Assembly (NCBI GenBank): GCA_020466095.1
Contig: CM035807.1
Location: 29,699,176 to 29,763,175, forward strand
Source: Chlorops oryzae
Lineage: Eukaryota > Arthropoda > Insecta > Diptera > Chloropidae
Length of the DNA stretch: 64,000 nucleotides
Direction of reading: 5' to 3'
The notes beneath the pieces are model-generated. The model saw only the letters and a list, made by a program, of their open reading frames with translations. It had not been told where the DNA came from and did not search any database. Every line of letters starts with the position of its first letter. Position 1 is the first letter of the stretch. Below are positions 13,235 through 35,613 of the stretch, piece after piece. The position numbers were made by a program, and so were the translations under genes.

Positions 13235-13696
13235 TAGTGATGCCACGAATATTCGGCCACTATTCGGTATTCGGCCTATTCGGCGTCATTTTTCAGTATT
13301 CGGTATTCGGCCGAATAGTTAAAACATTCGGCCGAATACCGAATAGTAGAAATAACTTATTAAAAAAATCAACACTAACTACAAATTAAATTTTTCTCAC
13401 AATAACGTAAAAAAACTTAATTAACGAGAACTAAAAATACAGCAGATTTGCATTTTATTCTTTAGAAATATTAAATGTACGCTAGCTTCTTCTAAATTTT
13501 CTTCGAAAACATTATAAACAGTGGGCAAATTTTTCAGCGGCAGCTTTTGTCTTGACTCCAGCTAGTCGCGAGTAGGCCCAAGCTGTCTTTACTACGTGCC
13601 GAATATTCGGTTGCCGAATATTCGTTATTCGGCCGAGAGGTTGACCGAATATTCGGTATTCGGTATTCGGCCAAATCCACTATTCGGGCATCACTA
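13235..13696. mobile_element. hAT-like MITE, TIR TAGTGATGCC
   Basis: A 462-bp element flanked by the perfect 8-bp duplication ATAAAAAC (13227-13234 and 13697-13704). The ends are TAGTGATGCC and GGCATCACTA. The interior is full of CCGAATAnTCGG-type units near both ends. A close copy in the opposite orientation is at 57086-57548. Confidence 0.9.
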
Positions 13697-15517
13697 ATAA
13701 AAACTTTGGTAAAATCTTTGTTTTTCAAATAATGTAAATGTTAAATTATCTACTTTTCCAAAAAAAAAAAAAAAAAAAAAAAAAACGACGCTCGCTGGAG
13801 CAGAGATCGAACCCGCCGACCTGGTTTTTTACAAGAATTCATATCAAAATGATAAGTTATCTTCTTGACTTTTCGTTCAATTTTTCGTTAAAATAAACAA
13901 TAAGTTTTTCTCTATGGTTCGAATAAGACAATCTTTTTGGATAAAAACCATAGAGAAATCTTATTGTTTTTCTTCCATTTTATGTAGTATCGTTTTCTCT
14001 GTGTAGAATTTGTGCTTAAATACATGTAAGCCTCCGATTAAATTTCCTAAAATCGGCGATAGGGCGGTTTAACAAAAATTGGAATATGGCCCTTAATGGC
14101 TTTAAAATCTCCAGAATCCTTATCTAAATGGTAGTGGTCTTGGGCTTGCTTTAAAAAATGTTCAAACATATCAACCGTTTACTTTGAAAGTGGTGTAATT
14201 CCATTTGTCTATTTCGAGTTATTAAGTGATGGATGTCCATTACCCAGCACCTGCCACCACCCAGCAAAACTGCAAAGTATTTAGAATGATATCTTAACAC
14301 GAATCCAAAAGCTAATTTAACCCACGGCCTTTAATTTTCCCTCAAAACCGCTCAGAACCGGAAAATAGAAAAATGGAGTTACACCTCTTTCAAAGTTAAC
14401 GGTCCATATATAGCTAGCCCCATATACGACTTAAAATGCATGCAAAATACCTGGGATTAATACTAGACAGTAAACTCTCCTGGAAGCTTAACATCGAAAG
14501 AAGAAATTGCTAGGAAAAACATGGGAGCTAATGCCTTCACTAAAAAAAAGGAGGTATACTCTAGGATGCTGGAAAAGGTTCAGCGGCTCGCTGCACTCAG
14601 CGCTACAAGATTGCTGAAGACCACTCCGAATAAGGCCCTAGAGGTATTACTTCACTTACCACCCCTGGACCTTGAAGCTACTTTTGCAGGAAATAAAGCT
14701 GCGCTGCGGCTCACTGTTTTGGGGCAATCCAAGAAGAGAAGCTGCGGACACAGTTCTATTGGAGAAAAATTCGCGGGGGAATTCGACTATGTCAATCCAT
14801 ATCCAAACTTAATAACACGATTCAAAGCTACCATTGACAAAGAACTCATGGAGAAAAAAGTCCACCAAGATGAAGTCTTCAACTTCTACACAGATGAATC
14901 GAAGATCTCGATGGGAGTAGGATCCGCTGCCTACTATCACGAGCTCAGCATAGAGCGATTCTTCAGACTTCCTAACCACTGCAGCGTTTTTCAGGCTGAA
15001 ATCTTCGCGTCAGGCGAATCGGCAAAACTCGCACAAACGGCAGTAATTCGTAACGGTCTAATTAACATTCATTTAGAATCTAAATTTTAGATAGCCAAGC
15101 AGCAATTAAAGCTCTAATATCTGGTGTTATCAAATCGAAGCTTGTGTTGGACTCTAGGAACGTCCTCAATAAGCTTGGAGAAAGCAGGAAAGCCCCATTT
15201 CTCTGGGTCCGTCGTCACACGGGAGTTGAGGGCAATGAAAAAGCGGACGAATTAGCTAAAGAAGGATCTAACCTCCCGGATGTTTCGGATACGGTACCAC
15301 TCACCACTAGCATTCATCACATAACCCCTAAATGAGCAACTTATTAAATGTGCCGAAAGAAGGTGGCACAATACCACAACGTGCAGATATACAAAAATAC
15401 TATGGAACGCATACAAAACGAGTGATACAGAATTCCTATTGAAACTATCGCGAACGGCCTGCAGGATACTAGTTCGGGTAATAACTGGACACTGCTTGCT
15501 GGCTGCTCACCTATATA

Positions 15518-15702
15518 CAGTCGAACTTCCGTATGGTGAACGTCTATACAATGAAGTTCTCCCTACTATGAAATAATTTCAAACGCACAGCTTTTTCGTT
15601 CCACTTTCAGTGTACGTGTTAATAATTTCTGTAAAATGAAATTTCTATGTAACGAAGTGATTTTCTGGTCCCGTGCGACTTCATTATAAGGAAGTTCGAC
15701 TG
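15518..15702. mobile_element. Tc1/mariner-type MITE, TIR CAGTCGAACTTCC, in a LINE
   Basis: A 185-bp element with 13-bp perfect termini CAGTCGAACTTCC and GGAAGTTCGACTG. TA stands at both junctions (15516-15517 and 15703-15704). It interrupts the LINE between the TGHCL and zinc-finger-like parts. TA duplication suggests the Tc1/mariner/pogo group. Confidence 0.85.
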
Positions 15703-15917
15703 TAATATGAACCTAGTGTCTACGGATCTGCGTCGGAGGTGTCTGACACCGGGGGCAAAGGAAACTGTGGGACACGTACTGTCACTGTCCGGCTCTTGCA
15801 AGATCAAGACATAGTTTCTTTGGGGAGCCATGGCTGATTGACTTACAATGTATGACTGAACAAAATCAGTCAGCAATGCTAAGCTTCGCGAAGAAATCTA
15901 AAGCCTTTGGAAACTAT

Positions 15918-16128
15918 CAGCCCGATTCTGAATATTCCCGGGGAACGAATTCCCGGGGAATTTACTTTTCTCGAGACTAAAATTCTCCTTTTTCAAATAG
16001 ATAGGGTAAGGAAAATTATGGGTATGGGTCAAATACCCATTTCCCATCAAATTTCTTCCCCCAAATATTTATAAAAGAATTTTACTCTCGAGAAAAGTAA
16101 ATTCCCCGAGAATATCATAATCGGGCTG
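15918..16128. mobile_element. CAGCCCGATTCTGAATATTC MITE, full copy
   Basis: A 211-bp element with long inverted ends (CAGCCCGATTCTGAATATTC against GAATATCATAATCGGGCTG) and a central GGGTATGGGTCAAATACCC palindrome. It sits in the LINE 3' region. The duplication is at most TAT. Related copies are at 1-149 and 17224-17423. Confidence 0.8.
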
Positions 16129-16253
16129 TATATGCTCCAGGGTTGAACATTAACTCTCTCCCACATCGCGTTTAACATGTACTGGCAAAGCTAGGGACCC
16201 ATGGGGTTCATTCTCGGTCTTAATGACCAACCAGTTGTACCTAACCTAACCTA

Positions 16254-17062
16254 GCTAGCCTCTCACTCATTTCTGATCAATTCCATTCGGAATTGAAATA
16301 TGTATTCTTAAATCATCTAAAACCCACAATGCAAGAGGCCCTGGGATAAGCTCCCAGTTCGGTCGTGAATGTGTTTTCAGTCCTACTTCCCTCATGTTGT
16401 TTCACAACGGGCCGCTGTGAGGCCTAAGTGTTTCACCCTTCTTGGTGGCAGCTTCATCCCAACCTTACCTAAATCATCTCTTAGATTTCTAGACTTGAAA
16501 ACATTACTCACCGTGGCAGCTGCTATCTCAGTTTTGTTCAATTGTTCAACTTCTTCTTAATTGAATTCCATAGGAACTGCCAAAAATTTTTCACAACGTG
16601 ACGCGACTTTATCGAATGACTCTTCTTCTTCATTGTTCTCAAATAAGAGTTATCGAAATTGACGTTTGTTTGTTTACCTTTTTTATGTCACAGCGATCGA
16701 AAGCATGTGGAATTCAATTTTAACATGTTTTGTTTATAACTTTGGGAGAAAATTTTTATTAACTTATAACTCAGCTGGCTAATTGTCAACTTTCGTTTGA
16801 CAATTCCACTTTGGTTTTGTTTGAGTTCTAGTTGTTGCACTAGTTCAGGGATCGGCAAAATTTGAGTGTGAGAAGCGAGGAAATGCACTAAAAGAAAAAA
16901 GTGCACTTTTTGTTGTGTTAATTACCAATAGCTTACCTATTGTTTGTAATGGGTTCTAAATGTTTGCATTTGATGAATAATTATAGAAGACATTTTCAAT
17001 GGAAGGACCAAGTATTATACTTGGGAAGGACATCCGCTAGAAATTCCGCACATTAAGACCGA
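16254..17062. other. Intergenic sequence, nothing recognised
   Basis: No domain, long frame or inverted-repeat element was recognised on either strand. Confidence 0.4.
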
Positions 17063-17474
17063 GCCGTATTGTAAATGAATATTCCCCAGGAATTTTTCTC
17101 CGTGGAAAAAGGAAGTTCTAAGCATCAATCAAGAATAATGTGCCGACCTCTGCCAAAACACGTTCGAATTTTTAGTTTCCTTTAAATTTTTCTTCTCAAT
17201 ATGCTTAGAACGGTATACGTTTTCAGCCCGATTCTGAATATTCCCGGGGAACGAATTCCCGGGGAATTTACTTTTATCCACACTTCCTTTTTCAAATATT
17301 TGGGGGAATAAAATTGATGGGGAATGGGTATTTGACCCATACCCATAATTCTTATTTCCCTATCTAAAAAAGGAGATTTTAGTCTCGAAATTTAATTCCC
17401 CGGGAATATTCAGAATCGGGCTGTTTTTCGAATCCGCACGCAAAAACTCCCCGGGAATATTTAGAATAGAGCTG
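17063..17474. mobile_element. Longer-subfamily MITE hosting a nested copy
   Basis: The outer ends GCCGTATTGTAAATGAATATTCC and GGGAATATTTAGAATAGAGC are diverged versions of the CAGCCCGATT terminus. The sequence just inside (GGAAAAAGGAAGT, and CGAATCCGCACG near the right) matches 19404-19619. It is interrupted by the full copy at 17224-17423. Confidence 0.65.
17224..17423. mobile_element. CAGCCCGATT MITE nested in a related MITE
   Basis: A 200-bp element bounded by CAGCCCGATTCTGAATATTC and its complement, with the family's central palindrome. The flanks are GTTTT and TTTTT, so a 3-4 bp T duplication is possible but not provable. Confidence 0.8.
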
Positions 17475-18325
17475 TAAGACTTTTTCCGATTCCTCAAAAG
17501 TTGAAGTACAACAAATTTTCGGGTTGTGAAGTATTTTTATTCGCTAACCGCATTTTTTTTTTGCTGATATTTCTTGTTAGATTCAAAACATACTTTAATC
17601 TCTATTACGAATTTGTATTTTTACAATTAAAATTAAACGACGTTTATTCTAAGTTAATGGAAAAATAAAAAGGACATCTGAAATTCTTAACCGTAAAATG
17701 ACGTGAAAAATAAAAATGAACGAAAAAAAATCACAACTGAATCCGCATGAAGTTATTTCAAGGCGCTCGCACATACAACTATAGGTATTTCCTACTTACG
17801 GCTAAGCGAGTGGCTCCTTAAAATACGCGTTACATTATTAGTTTAAAATGCAAGATGCCGATACCAAAGCAGGGCGTCCCGTCCGTCAGAAGTTTTGAAG
17901 TTTTTTTTTTTTTATTACATCGTTTCCGTATGTAAAAGGGAATGTCAACAATTCGTCCTGCTTCAGCGGACAGCATCTCGTTTGTACGTATATACTTGAA
18001 TTTCGATAGCAAGAGATTTTACATTTCTTAGGCTATTCTCGTAGATACAAAAGGTAGTAGTGTGTGGTAACAAAAATTTACGTTCAAAAATTCTTTCCTA
18101 CATGAACATTTTCTTTTTCTTTTTTTTTTTTCAAACCGATGCTCTGCGCTTTCGTGTATATTCTATGAACTAATATACTCTTCAATGCAGTATTCTTAAG
18201 CATGATTAAAATAATACATAGTTACCACTACCTTTTTTGAAATAAGGTTGTTACTTACTCCTATTATCTTTTCTTTTTCATAAATTACTTTTACATATCA
18301 AGTATAAAGGATATTAAAAACTAAA

Positions 18326-29377
<11,052 letters not shown>

Positions 29378-29624
29378 TTCATGTGCTTTTCAATAGTTTT
29401 TCACTTAAATTACTTTGGAAGATTGTAGCAAAAAAAACCCGTGCAATCACCGCAACAGACAGCCACGTTCTTACCTAACGTCGGTCGAAGAAGAAGTGAC
29501 GCATTTGCGGGAAGCGATGGCATATCGATGTGTGTGAGTAATCGATAGCTTCATTTATCGAATGTCGAAGCGAACGAATGAAGCGACCCTAGTGAATCGG
29601 GAAACAAGCTAGCGAGGTATTCAC

Positions 29625-29945
29625 ACTAGCATGCTGTTGTAGTGAATGGTGAAAATTGCTGAATTGAAAGATAGCGTCGAAGAGGAATTTTCGGACATCG
29701 GAGGAAATATACGACATTTCTCAAAGATTTTAATGTCCTCTTTTTAGGGCATTTATTTGGAAATTTTAAAGATTTTTTTTCATTGTTTTTAGTGTACGTT
29801 TTTACCTTTTAAAGGCATTTTTTCCAGCCGTACCCATGACATGTCTGCTCAAAATTTGGAAACAAATGAATACTGTACCAGCATGTTGGTGTGTTTTGTG
29901 CGGCGAGCATGCTGGCCCAATCACTTGATGGTGCCAGCATGCTGG
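29625..29945. promoter_or_regulatory. Cluster of CCAGCATGCTGG-like palindromes upstream of Rm62
   Basis: Four related sites stand within about 320 bp: TAGCATGCTG (about 29627), CCAGCATGTTGG (29878-29889), AGCATGCTGG (29906-29915) and CCAGCATGCTGG (29934-29945). They lie 250-570 bp 5' of the Rm62 ATG. They could be binding sites or parts of an old repeat; function is not shown. Confidence 0.35.
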
Positions 29946-29997
29946 TGTAGTGTATGGGCTTTATAAGTGAAATGTGACCGATATTGATTCGGATCTA

Positions 29998-30219
29998 CCC
30001 AGCAAAATCTGCTTCGAAATTTTACCAACACAAATGCAAGTATTTTGATGTTCACTCACACATATGCGATTTCCAACGTGCAAGAGAAGGGACAGTTGCT
30101 ATATGTACACAAAATATTTTCGAATAAAGTTCCCGATGCCCATTTAGCTTTACCAAGAGACATTCCTGGAAAAATTCAGAGAAAATTTGGAATATTTACC
30201 AGAAACGTGATTTGCTGGG
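29998..30219. mobile_element. TA-flanked MITE with CCCAGCAAA ends
   Basis: CCCAGCAAAATC and GATTTGCTGGG bound 222 bp, with TA on both sides (29996-29997 and 30220-30221). The terminus resembles those of the elements at 44749-45738 and 51546-52470. Confidence 0.65.
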
Positions 30220-32761
30220 TAATAGTGGGACTCATGCAGCTTCGCAAATTGTGGGAAATGAGAAAATTGTCACACAAATATCAAAATTTATATGAAAATT
30301 TACGAAAGTTGGGAAAAGTTGCGAAGGCATTTGCGCAGCTGTATGAGAACCACTAATATGTTTGTTTATTCGATTCTTAAATTCTTTTTGTTCATTGAAG
30401 TCAGAGAAGATATTATATGAAATATTAATTTTGAATGCTTCAAGTAAGACTTTGCTGCTTCTGCAAGCTTTCACGTGGAAGCTACTCGTGACATGTTTCT
30501 GGTGTAAAGGAATCGAGCTATCAAAAGAAGAGGTGTCAATAGGATGAATATCAGAAGTGGTCAATACTTAAGTGCTATGGTTATAAGTGAGGCGTAAATA
30601 AGTAACAGACTTCTTTTTTTTTCAAGTGTTTGTTGGAAATTATATTACGTAAGCTTCTGAGCTCGTGAACATGTAGTTCGGAAAAGTAGTACATTGCTTC
30701 ATAAATGATATGAAGCATTAAGGCATGTTATAGTAAGGGTAAATTTAATATTCGATACAAATCTTGTGTTTAATAAAGTTAAATTTTAGAGGAAACTACG
30801 CACTCGATAGTTTTTATTTCTTGGAATTTAGGTATATCTTTAATCGAAAATTCCCTGGGAAATCTAGATTTTCTAATTAGGGGACCTCATTGGGAATCGA
30901 AATAATTTATCTAAGAATTTTCAATTCGATTTCTTTGACTATCTTTGCGTTAAAATATCGGAAAATTAGATCCACATTAATGAGTAAATTTATGGTCCCA
31001 AACGTACCATAAATACTATTCAAGGGGGACTCCTCACGCTTAGGGGAGATCGAAATCTAATTTACATACATACAATTCGAAAAATTTTCAATTCGATTTT
31101 TCTTTGTGTCACTATCGATAATTGTCCAGCTCTACAAAGTCATTCGGGCAACTGACGAATAACAAAATTAATTGGTAGCATCAAAAAGTTCGTACGAGTG
31201 GGTACGAGCGCGCACTAGAAAGCCGCTAGAACATAACCACATACCACTTCGCTTGTTTTTGTTTCAACATGCGTGCTCGGCAAGATTTAAGTAAGCTCCA
31301 ATTATACGCATCACTACAACCGCTTAAGCGTCTAACTTCTAAGCATTAGATTTTATAAGATTTCGTAAATTTAAAAAATCTTTGATCTTGTTTCATAATC
31401 CCGGCGAAGTAAAACGCGAAAGTCGCATGCAGCCTGCGTGTTGATTTACTCCTTGATTACATATTATTCTACTTTAGATTTAAGACTTTTAAGACCTACG
31501 GCATTATGCCGGCAATTTAATTTAAACAAGATTTTTTTGGATTGCCTTCTTTTACCGCTAATCAGATTCCGATGAATTTTTATTTTCCAAAATTGCCTTT
31601 AATTGAAAGTTGCACCGTTAGCAAGGGTTAACTTTTGGACACATTAAAAGAAAACAAATTATGTATCCCTGATTTAGGGTTGATTTTAAGACTAACAACC
31701 CCAGACGCGTCCTGACATATTCCGGCGATTTAATATAATAAATGCAAGGATTTTGTTGCATTAGCACAATTAGCTTTTCGATGCATTCGCGCGGCCACTT
31801 CCCCGACATTTGAAATTTTATATTTCCCGAAAAATCTCAGTTGTTAACACCTCGAAAGTAGAAAGCAAATGAAGCAAATGTCAAAAACCAGCTCGCAGCC
31901 AACTTCACGTTTGACAAAACGAAACAGAGCAAAACGGAATTGCCGAGTACGGGCAATTCTGAAACGAGCAATTTTTATCTACCCCTCCCCCCCGCTCTGC
32001 ATCACGCCAACAAACGAAAAAAATTGCCGGCGATAATTGCATAGTGTAAAAGGCCTCATTAAGACACGCTATTTACATGCCACCAAAAAGTGTCTTGCAT
32101 TATCGAAATGTCTTAACGTGTAAATGGCCTCTTACAGACGATTCGATAATATGCCCGTTTACACGTATCTCGCTAGTCACACGTATGAAAACATGTTTTC
32201 AAACAATTTGTAAGTAAAAAAAATACGTGCGAAGTAAAGAGACGGTTCTTTGTTGAATGTTCCTTCTTTTTTCTTTCTTTCTCATGCATTCAAATGGGAT
32301 GTTTTCGAAACATGTTTCATAAGTGTGACCGGCGAGTATGTCAACAACGTTTTGTTTAACGATGTTGGCGGTATGTGTAAAAGGGAGCAATGAAACACAT
32401 CTTTTGTTGTACGCTATTTACACGTTAATGCGACAAGATAAAGAGTATAGATATATCTATACTCTTTGGACAAGACAACGAGCGACACGGTGTTTGTTCG
32501 CAAGGGACGTTCGGGGTAGAAAGAGGGGTACGTGTCGTACGTACTAGGCGACACGCTTTGTGCTTGTCCTTCTCATCATAAAAATAGTGCTGCCATGTTC
32601 GGTTAAATATTCTCTTCTTATGAAGCAGCATATTTAAATTTCCGATATAATATAATAAGCTAAGTTATTAAGTATTGAAGACGAAGAACTTTAGAGAACA
32701 GCGGACACTTTTTCAAAAAACGACCTTTGCAACAACATATTTTCTCGAAAACCGTGACAAT
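30220..32761. other. Intergenic stretch without a supported gene
   Basis: Only short chance frames. Around 32060-32150 and 32409-32430 lie pieces of the CGCTATTTACACGTTAAGAC repeat whose intact copy is at 35329-35487. A perfect 28-bp palindrome is annotated separately. Confidence 0.45.
32440..32467. repeat. Perfect 28-bp palindrome
   Basis: AAAGAGTATAGATA followed directly by its exact complement, with no spacer, next to a CGCTATTTACACGTTAA repeat piece. It could form a cruciform or be a joined transposon end. Confidence 0.7.
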
Positions 32762-33330
32762 ATGGGTATTCACTATGTTGTGGTAAAGTAGCAAAGTAGC
32801 AAGGTGTACCACGAGTTTAGTGAACGCCCTGGTACGACGTATGTGGCATAATGTGGCATAATGAAATCAGCTGTTTTATCATATGTTTATTCCTACAAAA
32901 GCGAACTGTTCAGCAAAATGCCTCGCAAAAGGCAAAAAGTTTGGTGTAATAAATTTGAGCGGTTGGTTTTTCCAAATTCCATTCTTCAATAATGTACTCC
33001 AAAATTTTGACTACTTCTTCTTGAGCCCATTTTTTTATTGTTTTCTCCTGTCTCTTTCGTTTTGGTTTCGGATCCATGATTTTGCGATTTTAAAAATTCA
33101 AATGTAAACAAAACGCAGCACAGAGACGTCAAACGCTTAATAGAAAAATCATACATCAAAGACAGCCCTGTCTTCATCGGCTACTTTGCTCTTTTGCTAC
33201 TTCAAAAAAACATAGGTGCTGGTGTGGTAAAGAAGCAAGATTCGTGGCAAAACTTTTTGCATGTATTTTGTTTTTGTAATTTTGCTACTTTGCTACTTTG
33301 CTACTTTACCACAACATAGTGAATACCCAT
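32762..33330. mobile_element. MITE with 41-bp perfect termini
   Basis: A 569-bp element whose ends match exactly for about 41 bp, starting ATGGGTATTCACTATGTTG and running into AAAGTAGCAAAGTAGCAA. The ends contain short GCAAAGTA tandem steps. The flanks AAT and AAT suggest a 3-bp duplication. No coding capacity. Confidence 0.85.
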
Positions 33331-34054
33331 AATAATTTATTTCTGTTATTTCAGAGCTTTGGCGATTTTAAATTCAGATTGTAAGAATTTCAAAATATTT
33401 TTCTGGCAGCACTGTATAAGACCAGTTTCTTCTTCTCCTTCAAATGTCGCAGAGACAATTTTTACTAATATGAAGGCTCCGTAAATTTTTTACGCGTGAA
33501 TTAAGTCCGCGATCGATTTTTGTTGGGGGCTAAATTCATTCGCAAAGTGAATTATGTCCGCGCGGTCTAAATAAATATTTTCATCGCGGATTTAATTCAA
33601 TTGAAAAAAGGATTTAAGACCGCAAAAAACAAACCTAATTTTTAAAATTAGAGTTCCCATAGAAAAAGTTTTTTTTAAAGCCAAAAGCAAAATAACACTC
33701 GAGAAGCTAGACAATGTACACCACTGTGCAAAAGGTACAATATTTTTTTACGTCCCTCTGCAGCCATTATAAGATTGCAAATAGTCTCATAAGATTTTCC
33801 AAATGAGTTCTTAAAATATTTTTTATATTTTTTATACATATTCTCATACATGGGGCTCATAAAAATGAAAGTTACGACAGTCTGTAAGGTCTGAATTTTT
33901 TTTAAGGAGAAACTTTGGCGCTTGAAGTCAAAAAATGTCTGTTCAAAAAAATAAGAAAGTTTATAAAGAATAAAGAAATATTTTTATAATGGTTGTTCTT
34001 ATTATTTCGAACACGACTGTAAATGTGTACGTGCCTTATTTTTCTATATTCTTA

Positions 34055-34618
34055 TGCCGCTTTCAGACTATTGCATTGAATTGATTTTATCTGTTGTGAT
34101 TTTAGCATTTAAATTAAAATCTGTATTTAGCACCAAAAGCGAAAGTGTTGCAATATGAAACAGCTGAACTCATGATTTTATTTCTGCATTTAAAGAAGCT
34201 AAATTCAGGTTAAATGTAGCGATAAATGCTAAAATCATTTAAATTCAATAGTCTGTAAGCAGCTGGATATCCGAACTCACTCGTCTTGATCATGTTCCAA
34301 ACGTAGACATCCGTAGACGCTATTGAGTTACGCCAATTATTGGGAAAATGCGAGAAGCAAGGCTACGCTGGTATGGACACGTCCTGAGAGCAAATGAGGA
34401 GACTTTGGCAAAGAAAGGCTACGCACTGGAAATTCAAGGTTGCAGGAAACGGGGGCGTCCGAAACAGCGCTGGATGGACACAATAAAATGGGACATAGAG
34501 GCTGTAGGACTTTCCTCGGATGATGCAACCGACAGAACAAAATGGAGAAACTGGTCGCGTTTTGCGGACCCCGGGATAGTTAAACACGCAAGAAGAAGAA
34601 GAAGTCTGTAAGCAGCAT
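34055..34618. mobile_element. TGCTGCTTACAGACT MITE split by an RTE fragment
   Basis: The left end ATGCCGCTTTCAGACTATTG and right end AGTCTGTAAGCAGCAT are inverted, and the interior matches the MITE at 10062-10379 (GATTTTAGCATTTAAA, AAATGTAGCGATAAATG). The right terminus appears twice because an RTE LINE landed in it and duplicated 14 bp. Confidence 0.75.
34264..34602 (+). mobile_element. RTE-type LINE 3' fragment with 14-bp target duplication
   Basis: Encodes the C-terminal tail typical of RTE reverse transcriptases: TRLDHVPNVDIRRRY, then MREARLRWYGHVLR, RGRPKQRWMDTIK and DRTKWRNW..DP. It is preceded by a TGA in frame. The 3' tail is AGAAGAAGAAG, the short tandem tail expected of RTE. The perfect 14-bp duplication AGTCTGTAAGCAGC flanks it (34250-34263 and 34603-34616). 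It is 5'-truncated and cannot move by itself. Confidence 0.9.
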
Positions 34619-35328
34619 TATTTACTTACATGAATATGTAATTTTAGTTATTTATTTTTTAAAAAACAAAAAACACTTGTTATTCTACAGGAAAGGTAAT
34701 AAAAATGTTACAAAATATCTTTGTGAAGTACATTTACACTTCATGTTTTTTTTTTTTTGTTGGAAAAAATACTAATACATAATAATTCTAGAAAAGCTGA
34801 CAAATTTTGAAGGTATTAAAAACGTTACATTGTTCGATTGATTGCACAAAACTTTTACCAAACGGTTTAGTTAATTGTGTTCTCAATTATAAAATGATTT
34901 TGGTGTAGCTCCAAATAACCCGAGCATTTCTTTACAGAGAAAGCTCCTCTGGCGGACAGCTCCCTTAAGCGGACATCTCACCTGACCGGAAAAATTCCGA
35001 GCTACTTTGTTGCCTTTTTAGAACAAAATACATTCCCGTCAGCGGACATTTTCCCTTGCGAGACTGGTCCCGTTTTTCATGAATAAAGTTTTAAAATGCT
35101 CAGATACATATAGAATTTTTTCGGTGTTGCATGAATAGTCTTATTTAAAAACCAATCCGAAACTACGTAATTCACTTTGCGAATGAATTAATTTAGACCG
35201 CGCGGACATACAAATTCATTTTGCGAAGGAATTAAGACCGCGACCAAAAATCGATCGCAGACAAAATTCCATCCACCTAATATGAACACGAAGGAGACAC
35301 CAAAAGAGAATTCACCGTGTCGCTCGTA

Positions 35329-35487
35329 CGCTATTTACACGTTAAGACATTTCGATAATGAAACACACTTTGCGTGGACTCGGGACGCGCGGGGATGTGG
35401 TATGGGAGCGGGTTTCTCTCTTCCCCCTGCGTCCCTTGCCATCGAAAATATGTTTCATTATCGAAGTGTCTTAACGTGTAAATAGCG
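35329..35487. mobile_element. TA-flanked MITE with CGCTATTTACACGTTAAGAC ends
   Basis: A 159-bp element; CGCTATTTACACGTTAAGAC and its complement form the ends, continuing imperfectly into TTCGATAATGAAACA. TA stands on both sides. Diverged relatives are near 32060-32150 and 32409. Confidence 0.75.
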
Positions 35488-35613
35488 TATCGCTTGTCAT
35501 GTCGCATAATATGAACGACGACATATTAGGGGACTTCCCCTTATTTGCAACTGTTAATAGTATTCTCTTTGCTGCTAGTAAGCGTGAATGTGTAAGGGCC
35601 GCTAACTAAACGG

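Larger units (their letters stand above)
12509..14003. mobile_element. TA-flanked TIR element with tRNA-like core
   Basis: The outer ends CACACAGAAAAA and TTTTCTCTGTG are imperfect inverted repeats; subterminal ACATAAAAT motifs also mirror. TA dinucleotides flank both ends. Inside are a tRNA-like segment (12969-13036), a nested hAT-like MITE (13235-13696), a run of about 30 A (13760-13789), and a reverse-strand box-B-like GGGTTCGATC near 13805-13820. A further copy of one end (TTTTTTCTCTGTGTAG) is at about 58266-58281. Confidence 0.55.
14430..16253 (+). mobile_element. 5'-truncated I-group-like LINE with RNase H (inactive)
   Basis: The first readable piece (about 14448-14500) encodes KYLGLILDSKLSWK, the usual end of a LINE reverse transcriptase. 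Then 14521-15090 carries an RNase H start (FYTDESK at about residue 122, HCSVFQAEI at about 152). After a frameshift, text near 15090-15335 continues it (DSQAAIKAL, then WVRRHTGVEGNEKADELA). Further on are a TGHCL motif (about 15487-15500) and, past a MITE, a decayed CRRC..ETVGHVL zinc-finger-like tail. The 3' end is CTAACCTAACCT, a repeat tail. Frameshifts, stops and two inserted MITEs show it is dead. The clade (I, LOA or Outcast) is inference. Confidence 0.85.

Noticed and set aside
30045..30356. 103-codon frame
   Set aside because: It spans the end of a TA-flanked MITE and has no domain.
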